The position numbers and the translations under genes were made by a program. Below are positions 56,097-64,000 of a stretch of 64,000 nt of DNA, piece by piece. This stretch comes from Sphingomonas anseongensis (GTDB lineage Bacteria > Pseudomonadota > Alphaproteobacteria > Sphingomonadales > Sphingomonadaceae). Numbering within the stretch: the stretch's first letter is position 1; each line of letters begins with the position of its first letter. The notes beneath the pieces are model-generated. The model was not told the origin of the DNA. It made no database searches and saw only the letters and a program-made list of their open reading frames with translations. The stretch lies in contig NZ_JAMGBC010000001.1 of the NCBI RefSeq assembly GCF_023516495.1, forward strand, positions 124,001 through 188,000, given 5' to 3'.

Positions 56097-56825
56097 CTAG
56101 TCGCGTCGCCGCTCAGGGCCCATCAGCGCACGGATGACCCCACGGACTGCCTTCACCTCGCGCGACGACCAGCCGCTCTTGGTGAAGATCGTTCGGAGCG
56201 TGTTCCTGGTCGCCTCCGTCCGCGACGGCGGATGGAAATAGCCCTTTTCGACAAGCGCCTCGTCCAGCTGACCGATCAGGCCTTCAAGTTCACCGTGTGG
56301 AGCGACGGGCTCCAGCGGCTTGTCGGGTGGGACTGCGAGCTCGCTTCGCTTCGACCATTCGTAGGCCAGGAGGATGACCGCCTGGGCGAGGTTTAGCGAC
56401 CCGAAGTCAGGGTTGATCGGCACGGTCACGATGGCTTTGGCGAGCGCGACGTCTTCCGTCTCCAGACCAGACCGCTCGGGTCCGAACAAGATGCAGGACG
56501 GTGCAGATGATGATGCGATCTCTTTCGCCATTGCCTCGGGCGAAAGCACCGGCATGACCAAGTCGCGGCGTCGAACGGTCGACGCATAGATTGCCGAGCA
56601 ATCGGCGACCGCCTGCTTGACCGTGTCGAACACCCGAGCCCGCTCGAGCACGATATCCGCACCACTTGCGGACGGGCCTGCGTCCGGATTGGGCCAACCG
56701 TCGCGGGGCGCGACGATCCGCATCTCGGTGAGGCCGAAGTTCAGCATTGCCCGAGCCGCCTTGCCGATATTCTGTCCGAGCTGGGGACGGACCAGGACGA
56801 TTGCGGGCTTTGGGCTAGCTTCCAT
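56097..56825 (-). CDS. trmJ: tRNA/rRNA SpoU-family methyltransferase TrmJ
   Basis: 242 residues from ATG 56825 ([27 protein letters not shown]). SPOUT knot: [63 protein letters not shown]. Methylates the 2'-O of residue 32 of tRNA anticodon loops. Overlaps nrdR by 11 bases. A long upstream extension of the frame is ignored. Confidence 0.9.
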   Translation of the reverse strand: MEASPKPAIVLVRPQLGQNIGKAARAMLNFGLTEMRIVAPRDGWPNPDAGPSASGADIVLERARVFDTVKQAVADCSAIYASTVRRRDLVMPVLSPEAMAKEIASSSAPSCILFGPERSGLETEDVALAKAIVTVPINPDFGSLNLAQAVILLAYEWSKRSELAVPPDKPLEPVAPHGELEGLIGQLDEALVEKGYFHPPSRTEATRNTLRTIFTKSGWSSREVKAVRGVIRALMGPERRRD

Positions 56826-57267
56826 CGCCGACCGCGCCGGCAATTTCGGCGAAGTCGCCGGGTTCGCTGAAGTCCTTGTAGACGCTTGCAAAGCGAATGT
56901 AGGCGACGTGGTCGAGGGCCTTGAGCCCATCCATCACCGCTTCGCCGATCTGGCTGGTCGTCACCTCGTCGCCGCGGGTCTCAAGCTGCCGCTGTATCGA
57001 TGTGATCAGCCGCTCGATTCGCTCGGCGGGAATGTCGCGCTTGCGGCAGGCGATCGCCACCGACCGCTCCAACTTGCTTCGATCGAACGGCTCGCGCTCG
57101 CCGTTCTTCTTCACGACCGTGAGATCGCGAAGCTGCACGCGCTCGAAGGTGGTGAAGCGGGCCCCGCACGCCTCGCATTGTCGCCGGCGCCGGATCGACG
57201 CTCCGTCCTCGGACGGGCGGCTGTCCTTCACCTGGCTGGCTTCATGCGCACAAAAGGGACAGCGCAT
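56815..57267 (-). CDS. nrdR: Transcriptional repressor NrdR
   Basis: 150 residues. Zinc ribbon Cys3, Cys6, Cys31, Cys34, then an ATP-cone domain (about 48-140; [22 protein letters not shown]). Senses ATP/dATP and represses ribonucleotide reductase genes. The nrdR-glyA order is conserved among alphaproteobacteria. 6 bases after glyA. Confidence 0.96.
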   Translation of the reverse strand: MRCPFCAHEASQVKDSRPSEDGASIRRRRQCEACGARFTTFERVQLRDLTVVKKNGEREPFDRSKLERSVAIACRKRDIPAERIERLITSIQRQLETRGDEVTTSQIGEAVMDGLKALDHVAYIRFASVYKDFSEPGDFAEIAGAVGDGS

Positions 57268-57273
57268 CGGCCT

Positions 57274-58584
57274 CTACGAGTCCTGGTAGATCGGAAATCT
57301 GGCGCATAGGTCGAGCACGCGCTTGTTCACCTGCGCTTCGACGTCGCCGTTGTTTTCGAGCCCGTTCGCTCCAAGCCCGTCGAGCACGTCGGCGACCATG
57401 TCGGCGATGTCGCGGAACTCGGCCTCGCCGAAGCCGCGGGTGGTTCCGGCAGGCGATCCGACACGGATTCCACTGGTCTTCACCGGCGGCAGCGGGTCGA
57501 ACGGAACGCCGTTCTTGTTGCAGGTGATCCCAGCTCGCTCGAGGCTCTCGTCGGCATCCTTGCCGGTCAGGCCGAGCGGACGCAGGTCGACGAGCGCGAG
57601 GTGCGTGTCCGTGCCGCCGGCCACGAGATCGGCGCCGCGCTCCTTCAGGCGGCCGGCGAGGGTCCTGGCGTTGGCGATCACGGCCCTGGCGTAGGTTTTG
57701 AAATCGGGTTGCAGCGCTTCGCCGAAGGCGACGGCCTTGGCGGCGATCACGTGCATCAGCGGGCCGCCCTGGAGCCCCGGAAACACCGCCGAGTTGATCT
57801 TCTTGGCGATCGCTTCGTCGTCGGTGAGGACCATGCCGCCGCGAGGGCCGCGAAGCGTCTTGTGGGTTGTGGTCGTCACTACATGCGCGTGGCCGAACGG
57901 GGAGGGGTGCTCTCCGGCGGCGACGAGCCCTGCGAAATGCGCCATGTCGACGAACAGCAGCGCACCGACTTCGTCGCAAATTGCACGGAAGCGGGCGAAG
58001 TCGAGATGCCGCGGATAGGCCGACCCACCGCAGATGATCATCTTCGGCTTATGCTCCTTGGCCAGCCTCTCCACTTCGTCGAAGTCGACCAGATGGTCGT
58101 CCTGCCGGACTCCGTACTGCACCGCGTTGAACCATTTGCCGGACTGGGCGGGAGGAGCGCCGTGGGTGAGATGCCCGCCGGCGGCCAGGCTCATGCCCAT
58201 GATCGTGTCGCCGGGCTGGAGGAGCGCCATCATCACAGCGCCGTTCGCCTGAGCTCCGGAGTGCGGCTGTACGTTGGCGAAGCCGCAGCCGAACAGCTTC
58301 TTGGCACGCTCGATAGCGAGGGTCTCGACAGAGTCCGACGGCCCGCAGCCCTGGTAGTAACGGCGGCCAGGATAACCTTCCGCATATTTGTTGGTGAGCA
58401 CCGAGCCCTGCGCCTCCAGCACTGCGCGGCTGACGATATTCTCCGAAGCGATTAATTCGATCTGCGTCTGCTCGCGGCGAAGCTCGGCCTTGATCGCATC
58501 GGCGACGTCCGGGTCGGCCTGGCTTAGCCGGTCGGTGAAGAAGCCCTTGGGCTGGACGTCGTTCAAATTGGCTGCGCTGGCCAT
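57274..58584 (-). CDS. glyA: Serine hydroxymethyltransferase
   Basis: 436 residues. PLP enzyme interconverting serine and glycine with tetrahydrofolate; the main source of one-carbon units. PLP Lys242 in [17 protein letters not shown]-terminal [11 protein letters not shown] and [16 protein letters not shown] motifs. Separated from rpiB by 2 bases; the chain rpiB-glyA-nrdR-trmJ is a likely operon. Confidence 0.97.
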   Translation of the reverse strand: MASAANLNDVQPKGFFTDRLSQADPDVADAIKAELRREQTQIELIASENIVSRAVLEAQGSVLTNKYAEGYPGRRYYQGCGPSDSVETLAIERAKKLFGCGFANVQPHSGAQANGAVMMALLQPGDTIMGMSLAAGGHLTHGAPPAQSGKWFNAVQYGVRQDDHLVDFDEVERLAKEHKPKMIICGGSAYPRHLDFARFRAICDEVGALLFVDMAHFAGLVAAGEHPSPFGHAHVVTTTTHKTLRGPRGGMVLTDDEAIAKKINSAVFPGLQGGPLMHVIAAKAVAFGEALQPDFKTYARAVIANARTLAGRLKERGADLVAGGTDTHLALVDLRPLGLTGKDADESLERAGITCNKNGVPFDPLPPVKTSGIRVGSPAGTTRGFGEAEFRDIADMVADVLDGLGANGLENNGDVEAQVNKRVLDLCARFPIYQDS

Positions 58585-58586
58585 AG

Positions 58587-59033
58587 TCAGTCGCTTTCCT
58601 GAAGGAGCTGTGAGAGCTGGTCGACGCGCCTCTGGTGGCGGCCGCCGGCAAAGTCGGTGCCGAGGAATTCCATCACGCAGGCCTTCGCCATGTCGCTTCC
58701 GATCAGGCGGCCGCCGAGAGCGAGAACATTTGCGTCATTATGTTCGCGGGCGAGCTGAGCCGACAGCGGATCGTCCACACGGGCGCAACGGCATTTGGGA
58801 TTGCGGTTCACGGCGATTGAAATGCCGATTCCGGAGCCGCAGACGGCAATTCCGCGCTCCGCTTCGCCGGACGCGACGGCGTTTGCGAGGCGGGCTCCGA
58901 ATTCGGGGTAGTCGACGCTATCGGTGCTGTTCGTCCCCAGGTCCAGAACATCATGCCCGCTGTCGCGAAGCCAGGCCGCAAGCTCGTCCTTCAAGGCGAA
59001 TCCGGCATGGTCGGAGGCGAGTGCGATGCGCAT
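58587..59033 (-). CDS. rpiB: Ribose-5-phosphate isomerase B
   Basis: 148 residues. Interconverts ribulose- and ribose-5-phosphate. RpiB motifs: [15 protein letters not shown], active-site Cys65 in [17 protein letters not shown]. Begins the rpiB-glyA-nrdR-trmJ string. Confidence 0.95.
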   Translation of the reverse strand: MRIALASDHAGFALKDELAAWLRDSGHDVLDLGTNSTDSVDYPEFGARLANAVASGEAERGIAVCGSGIGISIAVNRNPKCRCARVDDPLSAQLAREHNDANVLALGGRLIGSDMAKACVMEFLGTDFAGGRHQRRVDQLSQLLQESD

Positions 59034-59071
59034 GGCCAGTGCCTAAGGCACCTCGGCCGGATTCGCCAGCC

Positions 59072-60844
59072 TTAGGCGGGCTTCGGCTGGCCGCCCTCTA
59101 TCTGTGCAAGCCGGGCCGCCATCTCGTCGATCCGCTGCTGAAGGACCGATTCCCGCGAATGCCGGCTGCGTGCGACTCGCAGCGCGTCCGCGAGGTGAGG
59201 GATCATCTCCTGCACCGCTTCAAGTTCCTGCCTGTTGTAGCGATTGCCGTCCGACCGACGACCGATCAACAACGTCCCGACGCTGCTTTCCTCGTCCGCC
59301 AGTACCAGGCGCTCGATCAGCTTCGCATCGTCGGGCGATGAAACCTCGCGGGCGGCCAGGAGATCGCGACCCGTCGCGGTATCCATGACGATTGCTGAAG
59401 CGGAAGGATGAATGGCGTCGTCGATGATCGCCAGCGCCCGGGTCGCCAGTTCCTCGGGAGTTTCAGTAAGTCCCCAGCTCTTGAGCCGCTGGGCGGCTCC
59501 CCGGATGCGGTCGATGGGTCCGCCGAAACGCTTGCGGGTCCAACCGAGAACGACCGACTGCGTGGGCGAGAATATGCCGGCTGCGATCACCGCGCTTACC
59601 GCTGTCGCTCCGGCCTGGCTTTCGCGTCCGACGACCTGCTCGACGATCAGCTTGGCGAGGTCCGTCGTTGCTGCCCAGACGACGCCGACGATAATCGTGA
59701 CGACCGCATAAGCTGCCGAACGGGTGATGACCGTGTCAGCCTCCCATAGCCGGTACCGCGTGAGTGCGATGAGCAAGCCGAGCGGGATTGCCGCCATTCC
59801 CAGGCTGAAGAGCACGAGCGCCGATAGGTTCACCCAGGCATTTTGCTGTGCCGGATTCTCGGGAATGAAGATCAGGACGATGAAGGCGCCGAGGAGCAGC
59901 ACCAGGCCCACGACGAATCCGAAACCGGCCCATTTGATTTGCTGGCGCTCGATTCCTCCAGCGGCGCGGCGGTACCGGATCGCCTGCCCAATGAGGATCG
60001 CGAGCAACGCGAACACGCCGATTAATGCTTGGACGTTCGCATCCACGTCTGGAAGCGAAAGGAAGATGGCGAGGGGAATCCCTGCGGGGATGAGCCAGCG
60101 GTAGACGCGGGGGACGAAGATTCCGTCGGGGAAGGTCGCGAGGGCGATCAGAAACAGATAGTACCAACCACCGGCGATCACGTCGTTGAGCAGCGACAGC
60201 CGGAGCCCCATCCACATTTGCAGCGGCGGGTCGATCGTCGCGGCCATCGCCGCGAAGGCGATCGCGAACAGCATCGCGACCGGATCGGTCGGGCGGCGCA
60301 ATCCGAGCAGAAGCGAGCAGGCCAGCAGCGCCGCGCATGCGATTAAAGCGGTGGTCAGCCGCGTCGCGATCCGCATGTCCCGCTGCTGGCGCACAGCGCG
60401 GTCGACCTCAAGCTTCACCGGTGTCTGCTGAAGGCTGACGACTGTTCCATCGGGCTTCTTCAGGTCGATCGCGAGGGCCGGTCCGGCGGTCGATTCGACG
60501 CCGGACCTTAGCTCGGCAATAGAGACCCTGGGCGAGACCGCGTGGCCATTTAGGCTGAGCACCTGCGCCTGCGTCTCGACCTGCTGCTTGCCGGAACTGT
60601 CGGGCAAGGTCCCGACGAGCACCCGGCCATCATATTCGACGTCGTAATCCAGCCCCCAGCGGGCGAAGACGGGCTGCACTTCGTAAGTGTCGCGAAGCAC
60701 GTAAATGGTGGCGCCGATATCGGCGAGGAAGGCCAAGCCAAACAGCACCACCCAAAAGGCTCGGACCAAGCGCGCTGAACGGTCGGAAAGCGCACGCAGC
60801 CGCATGGGCGGTGCGTACAACGCCCTCGCTGACCTGCCTCCCAT
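59072..60844 (-). CDS. Kinase-less membrane sensor: PDZ-like + seven-span + GAF-like module
   Basis: 590 residues from ATG 60844, preceded by GGGGGA; ATG 60805 is an alternative. After a first membrane span (about 32-52) a PDZ-like periplasmic domain (about 65-145; LVGTLPDSSGKQQVETQAQVLSLNGHAV) and about eight spans (about 155-420) follow. The cytoplasmic part has RYRLWEADTVITRSAAYAVV, known in ComP-type histidine kinases, then a GAF-like domain (about 440-545) and a coiled-coil end (about 555-585). The DHp and ATPase domains of those kinases are absent, so it is a truncated or partner-dependent sensor. Confidence 0.75.
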   Translation of the reverse strand: MGGRSARALYAPPMRLRALSDRSARLVRAFWVVLFGLAFLADIGATIYVLRDTYEVQPVFARWGLDYDVEYDGRVLVGTLPDSSGKQQVETQAQVLSLNGHAVSPRVSIAELRSGVESTAGPALAIDLKKPDGTVVSLQQTPVKLEVDRAVRQQRDMRIATRLTTALIACAALLACSLLLGLRRPTDPVAMLFAIAFAAMAATIDPPLQMWMGLRLSLLNDVIAGGWYYLFLIALATFPDGIFVPRVYRWLIPAGIPLAIFLSLPDVDANVQALIGVFALLAILIGQAIRYRRAAGGIERQQIKWAGFGFVVGLVLLLGAFIVLIFIPENPAQQNAWVNLSALVLFSLGMAAIPLGLLIALTRYRLWEADTVITRSAAYAVVTIIVGVVWAATTDLAKLIVEQVVGRESQAGATAVSAVIAAGIFSPTQSVVLGWTRKRFGGPIDRIRGAAQRLKSWGLTETPEELATRALAIIDDAIHPSASAIVMDTATGRDLLAAREVSSPDDAKLIERLVLADEESSVGTLLIGRRSDGNRYNRQELEAVQEMIPHLADALRVARSRHSRESVLQQRIDEMAARLAQIEGGQPKPA

Positions 60845-60926
60845 TCGCGGTCCCCCAACAACGCGATTCGCGGAAATGCGATGCTAGCAGAAAATCGGGA
60901 TTCAACGCGCCTTGAATGGCTTGGCG

Positions 60927-62144
60927 TCAGGCGGCCTTGCGAAGCTCCAGCTCGAGCCTGGCCCAGATCTCGACCAGCGCGTCGGTGAGCTCGTCCATCA
61001 TCTCGACGCTGTGGCAGGGGCCCGGAGTGAAGCGCAGCCGCTCAGTCCCACGCGGGACGGTCGGGAAATTGATCGGCTGGACGTAGAGCCCGTACTCGGC
61101 GAGCAGGACGTCGCTGATACGCTTCGCCTTGGCCGGGCAGCCGACAAGAAGCGGGACAATGTGCGTGACGCTTGGCATCACTGGCAGCCCAGCGGCCGCG
61201 AATTTCTTCTTCAGCGTGGCCGCCGCGGCCTGCTGCGCCTCGCGCTCTGTCGACGAAGCCTTGAGGTGACGGACACTTGCGAGCGCGCCCGCGACAAGCA
61301 CCGGCGACAGCGACGTGGTGAAGATGAACCCCGGCGCATAGCTTCGGATGCAGTCGATGATCGTCCGGCTCGCGGCGATATAGCCGCCCATGACTCCGAA
61401 TGCCTTCCCGAGAGTCCCTTCGATGATGGTCAGCCGGTCGGCGACTCCGTCGCGCTCGGAAATCCCTCCTCCGCGATCACCATACATGCCGACCGCGTGA
61501 ACCTCGTCCAGATAAGTCAGCGCTCCATATTTGTCGGCGAGGTCGCAGATGGCAGCGATCGGGGCGATGTCGCCGTCCATCGAGTAGACGCTTTCGAATG
61601 CGACCAGCTTCGGAAGGTCCGCGTCGCATTCCGACAGCAGCTGCTCGAGATGGTCGAGATCGTTGTGGCGGAAGACTCTTTTCTCGCAGCCCGAATTCTT
61701 GATGCCCGCGATCATCGACGCATGGTTCAGCTCGTCGGAGAAGATCACGCAGCCCGGCAGGAGCTTGCCCAGGGTCGACAGAGCCGCTTCGTTGGACACA
61801 TAGCCTGAAGTGAACAGGAGCGCTCCCTCCTTGCCGTGGAGCGAGGCTAGCTCGGCCTCAAGCTCGACGTGGTAATGGGTGTTGCCGCTGATGTTGCGGG
61901 TTCCGCCGGAGCCTGCGCCAACCTCGTGAAGCGCGGTTTCCATCGCCTCGACGACGGAAGGATGCTGACCCATTCCGAGATAATCGTTGGAGCACCAGAC
62001 GGTGACCGGTTTCGGACCGTTGCCGCCGAAGCAATGCGCGTTCGGGAAGGAGCCCTTGGTGCGGATAATGTCGATGAAGACACGGTAGCGGCCTTCCTGG
62101 TGGAGCCGCCCGATCGCAGATTTGAAGATGCTTTCGTAATCCAA
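60927..62144 (-). CDS. hemA: 5-aminolevulinate synthase
   Basis: 405 residues from a TTG start at 62144 with GGGA 8 bases upstream. Condenses glycine and succinyl-CoA, the alphaproteobacterial (Shemin) route to heme. PLP Lys247 in [15 protein letters not shown]; also [25 protein letters not shown] and [12 protein letters not shown]. Transcribed alone, with the kinase-less sensor downstream on the same strand. Confidence 0.96.
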   Translation of the reverse strand: MDYESIFKSAIGRLHQEGRYRVFIDIIRTKGSFPNAHCFGGNGPKPVTVWCSNDYLGMGQHPSVVEAMETALHEVGAGSGGTRNISGNTHYHVELEAELASLHGKEGALLFTSGYVSNEAALSTLGKLLPGCVIFSDELNHASMIAGIKNSGCEKRVFRHNDLDHLEQLLSECDADLPKLVAFESVYSMDGDIAPIAAICDLADKYGALTYLDEVHAVGMYGDRGGGISERDGVADRLTIIEGTLGKAFGVMGGYIAASRTIIDCIRSYAPGFIFTTSLSPVLVAGALASVRHLKASSTEREAQQAAAATLKKKFAAAGLPVMPSVTHIVPLLVGCPAKAKRISDVLLAEYGLYVQPINFPTVPRGTERLRFTPGPCHSVEMMDELTDALVEIWARLELELRKAA

Positions 62145-62214
62145 CGCTACATTCCCGCCGGTGTTGGGGGGGCTTTAGCTCCGAGCTTCGATCATTTCCA
62201 CCCTTGCAACCGCG

Positions 62215-63006
62215 CTAAAGCGTGCGGACCTCGTCCAAGCCATATCCGGCGAGCGTTCCGAGCAAGGCCTGGCGAGGCTCAACGCCGGTAAAGACCGCGA
62301 TCCCGCCCGGATATTGGGCCGGCCAGGGCTGCTCCCTGGTGAGATAGCGCACCCGGCGGGCGATCCCCGGACCGCCGTCGACCCATTGCCGGCCCGGAAA
62401 CGCCTCGGCGAGCTCATCCTGGAGCAGCGGAAAATGCGTGCAGGCAAGGACGACGACGTCCATCCGGTCTGCGCCGCCCTGCTCGAACAGCGGCAGCGCC
62501 GCACTCCTGACCTCGTCCACGGAAACGCGTTCGCCGGCCAGCTTCGACTCTGCGAGCGAGACGAGCTGGGGCGATCCGTAGCGAAGCACGGTGCACCGGC
62601 TCGCGAACTGGCTGGCGAGATCGTCGACATAGGCCTGGCGGACGGTCGCCTCGGTCCCAAGCACTCCGATCACTCCGCTCTTCGTCATTTCGGCTGCAGG
62701 CTTGATCGCCGGGACGGTGCCGACCACGGGCACGTCGAGCGCCGAGCGCACATGGTCGAGCGCGATCGTGCACGCGGTGTTGCACGCGATCACCACGAGT
62801 CGCGGTTGGAAGCGCTCGACCAGCCGGCCGAGAAGCGCCGGAACGCGCGACGCGATCTCGGCCTCCGACTTGGTCCCATAGGGATAGGCTGCGCTGTCGG
62901 CGGCATAAATGATGGGGGCGGTTGGAAGCAGCTCGCGCGTTGGACCGAGAACCGACAGTCCGCCGACACCGGAGTCGAAGAAAAGGAGGGGCGCGTCGGG
63001 GTTCAT
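62215..63006 (-). CDS. murI: Glutamate racemase
   Basis: 263 residues from ATG 63006. Makes D-glutamate for peptidoglycan. Catalytic cysteines are in IACNTACTIAL and VVLACTHFPLL; the N-terminus has FFDSGVGGLSVL and SAAYPYGTKS. 70 bases before hemA on the same strand; divergent from plsY. Confidence 0.95.
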   Translation of the reverse strand: MNPDAPLLFFDSGVGGLSVLGPTRELLPTAPIIYAADSAAYPYGTKSEAEIASRVPALLGRLVERFQPRLVVIACNTACTIALDHVRSALDVPVVGTVPAIKPAAEMTKSGVIGVLGTEATVRQAYVDDLASQFASRCTVLRYGSPQLVSLAESKLAGERVSVDEVRSAALPLFEQGGADRMDVVVLACTHFPLLQDELAEAFPGRQWVDGGPGIARRVRYLTREQPWPAQYPGGIAVFTGVEPRQALLGTLAGYGLDEVRTL

Positions 63007-63054
63007 CTCCTTCGCATTTGACTGACGCCGAACTCGCCTGCAACTGTCTGCGGC

Positions 63055-63657
63055 ATGGCGGGGGATCCACGAACGCAAATGATGCTGGCGCTTCTGCTCG
63101 GCTATCTGCTCGGGTCGATCCCGTTCGGACTTCTTCTCACGCGCTTCGCCGGGAAGGGTGACATCCGCGAAATCGGCTCCGGCAACATCGGCGCCACCAA
63201 CGTCCTCCGTTCCGGAAGCAAAGGCCTGGCCGGGGCGACGCTGGTGCTCGACGCGCTGAAGGCGACGGCGGCGGTACTGATCGCTCGGGCGCTGTGGCCC
63301 GGAAGCGAAGCCTTCGCGGCCGCCGGAGCGCTGCTCGGCCATCTCTATCCGGTCTGGCTGAAGTTCCGCGGCGGGAAGGGCGTCGCCACCTTCCTCGGCC
63401 TTCTGATCCCGTTGCTGTGGCCGGCAGCGCTCGTCTACGCGCTCGTTTGGCTTGCCGCACTGCTGATCTTCCGAATCTCCTCGGTCGGCGGAATGACGGC
63501 AGCCATCAGCGCTCCGGTCTCGGCTGCGGTGTTTGGCCGCCAGGACCTGTTTCCAATGATGCTCGGTTTCACGCTCCTGGTCCTGTGGCGCCACCACGGG
63601 AACATTGCCCGGCTTCGCGCCGGGAAGGAGCCGAGGATCGGGAGACGAAGTGGCTGA
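63055..63657 (+). CDS. plsY: Glycerol-3-phosphate acyltransferase PlsY
   Basis: 200 residues. Integral membrane enzyme transferring acyl from acyl-phosphate to glycerol-3-phosphate. Motifs: GYLLGSIPFGLLLTRFAG, IGSGNIGATNVLR, GHLYPVWLKFRGGKGVAT, and LWRHHGNIARLRAGKEPRIG. ATG 63055; MMLALL nine codons in is an alternative. Overlaps dprA by 8 bases. Confidence 0.95.
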   Translation: MAGDPRTQMMLALLLGYLLGSIPFGLLLTRFAGKGDIREIGSGNIGATNVLRSGSKGLAGATLVLDALKATAAVLIARALWPGSEAFAAAGALLGHLYPVWLKFRGGKGVATFLGLLIPLLWPAALVYALVWLAALLIFRISSVGGMTAAISAPVSAAVFGRQDLFPMMLGFTLLVLWRHHGNIARLRAGKEPRIGRRSG

Positions 63658-64000
63658 CGATCTTATCGCCCGGATCCGGCTCATCCGTTCACCGTCCATC
63701 GGGCCAGTAACATACCGCCAGCTGATCGCCCGTTACGGGTCGGCGCAAGCCGCTCTAGAGGCGATTCCGGATCTCGCCAGGCGCGGCGGAGGCAAGCCGC
63801 CCAGGCTGGTTACCGTTGACGACGCGGAGCGGGAACGGGCGCGGGCAGACAAGCTGGGTGCCCGTTACCTGGTGCTCGGCCAGGGTCTTTATCCGGCACT
63901 CCTGGCTCAGCTCGACGACGCTCCGCCCCTGCTGATCGCGAAGGGCGACATCGGCCTTCTCGACAAGCCGGCAGTTGCGATCGTCGGCGCACGCAACGCC
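63650..64000 (+). CDS. dprA: DNA processing protein DprA (5' part, cut by window edge)
   Basis: The first 117 codons from GTG 63650, in the plsY stop. An N-terminal SAM-like segment (LIARIRLIRSPSIGPVTYRQLIARYGSAQAAL) precedes the Rossmann core, with LGQGLYPALLAQLDDAPPLLIAKG and the start of the AIVGARN motif. DprA loads RecA onto incoming single-stranded DNA in natural transformation. The plsY-dprA order is typical of alphaproteobacteria. Confidence 0.93.
   Translation, partial: MADDLIARIRLIRSPSIGPVTYRQLIARYGSAQAALEAIPDLARRGGGKPPRLVTVDDAERERARADKLGARYLVLGQGLYPALLAQLDDAPPLLIAKGDIGLLDKPAVAIVGARNA

Overview
The window is a GC-rich, densely packed, ordinary-looking chromosomal segment of an alphaproteobacterium, most likely a member of the Sphingomonadales (Sphingomonas or Sphingomicrobium type). 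Reasons: 5-aminolevulinate synthase (Shemin pathway, alphaproteobacterial), a short HdaA-type DnaA regulator, DUF2794, an RpsA with a glycine-rich insert, a full CtrA box, a LexA box of the alphaproteobacterial GAAC-N7-GAAC type, many GTG/TTG starts and 4-base stop/start overlaps. No insertion sequence, prophage, CRISPR array or rRNA operon was seen.

Layout. 0-4 kb: edge-truncated GT-C-like membrane protein, an orphan Flp pilin with a clear terminator, an ICMT-like methyltransferase, a DUF2029 membrane protein, a tiny conserved-looking protein and ndk. 4-8.5 kb: purM-purN with two small genes, then a secreted DUF2066-like protein and hdaA. 8.5-15 kb: rnd plus an I78 inhibitor, aspS plus an amidohydrolase, a DUF885 protein. 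15-21 kb: SPFH/NfeD pair, CoA-lyase/NUDIX pair, guaB-rsmB-TPR. 21-27 kb: the envelope cluster lptD-surA-pdxA-rsmA. 27-31 kb: pepA-holC, a glycine-zipper protein, and a multi-pass membrane protein behind a striking operator. 31-37 kb: cysE, a TauE permease and a peroxide-defence island (ahpC-ahpD, oxyR, katG). 37-42 kb: pgsA, an LplT-like transporter, small genes, tRNA-Leu, ihfB, rpsA.

42-50 kb: a 30-residue membrane protein behind an SOS box, two TonB-C-like secreted proteins, 800 bp without a convincing gene, uvrD, a tandem PilZ protein, a tandem retropepsin-like protease, and tRNA-Lys with a duplicated 3' end. 50-64 kb: folK, a type-5 uracil-DNA glycosylase, the agmatine-to-putrescine pair, an S9 peptidase, rpsD, trmJ-nrdR, glyA-rpiB, a kinase-less membrane sensor, hemA, murI, plsY and the start of dprA.

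The item most worth following up is at 42.08-42.24 kb: a perfect 16-bp palindrome, a canonical alphaproteobacterial LexA box, a hairpin that buries the Shine-Dalgarno sequence, and then a 30-aa single-span membrane peptide. This layout resembles SOS-induced small membrane peptides (SidA in Caulobacter, TisB in E. coli). Second is a GGTG-N16-CACC operator overlapping a promoter at 29.3 kb. Third is the 28-bp repeat of the tRNA-Lys 3' end at 49.7 kb, probably an integration scar.
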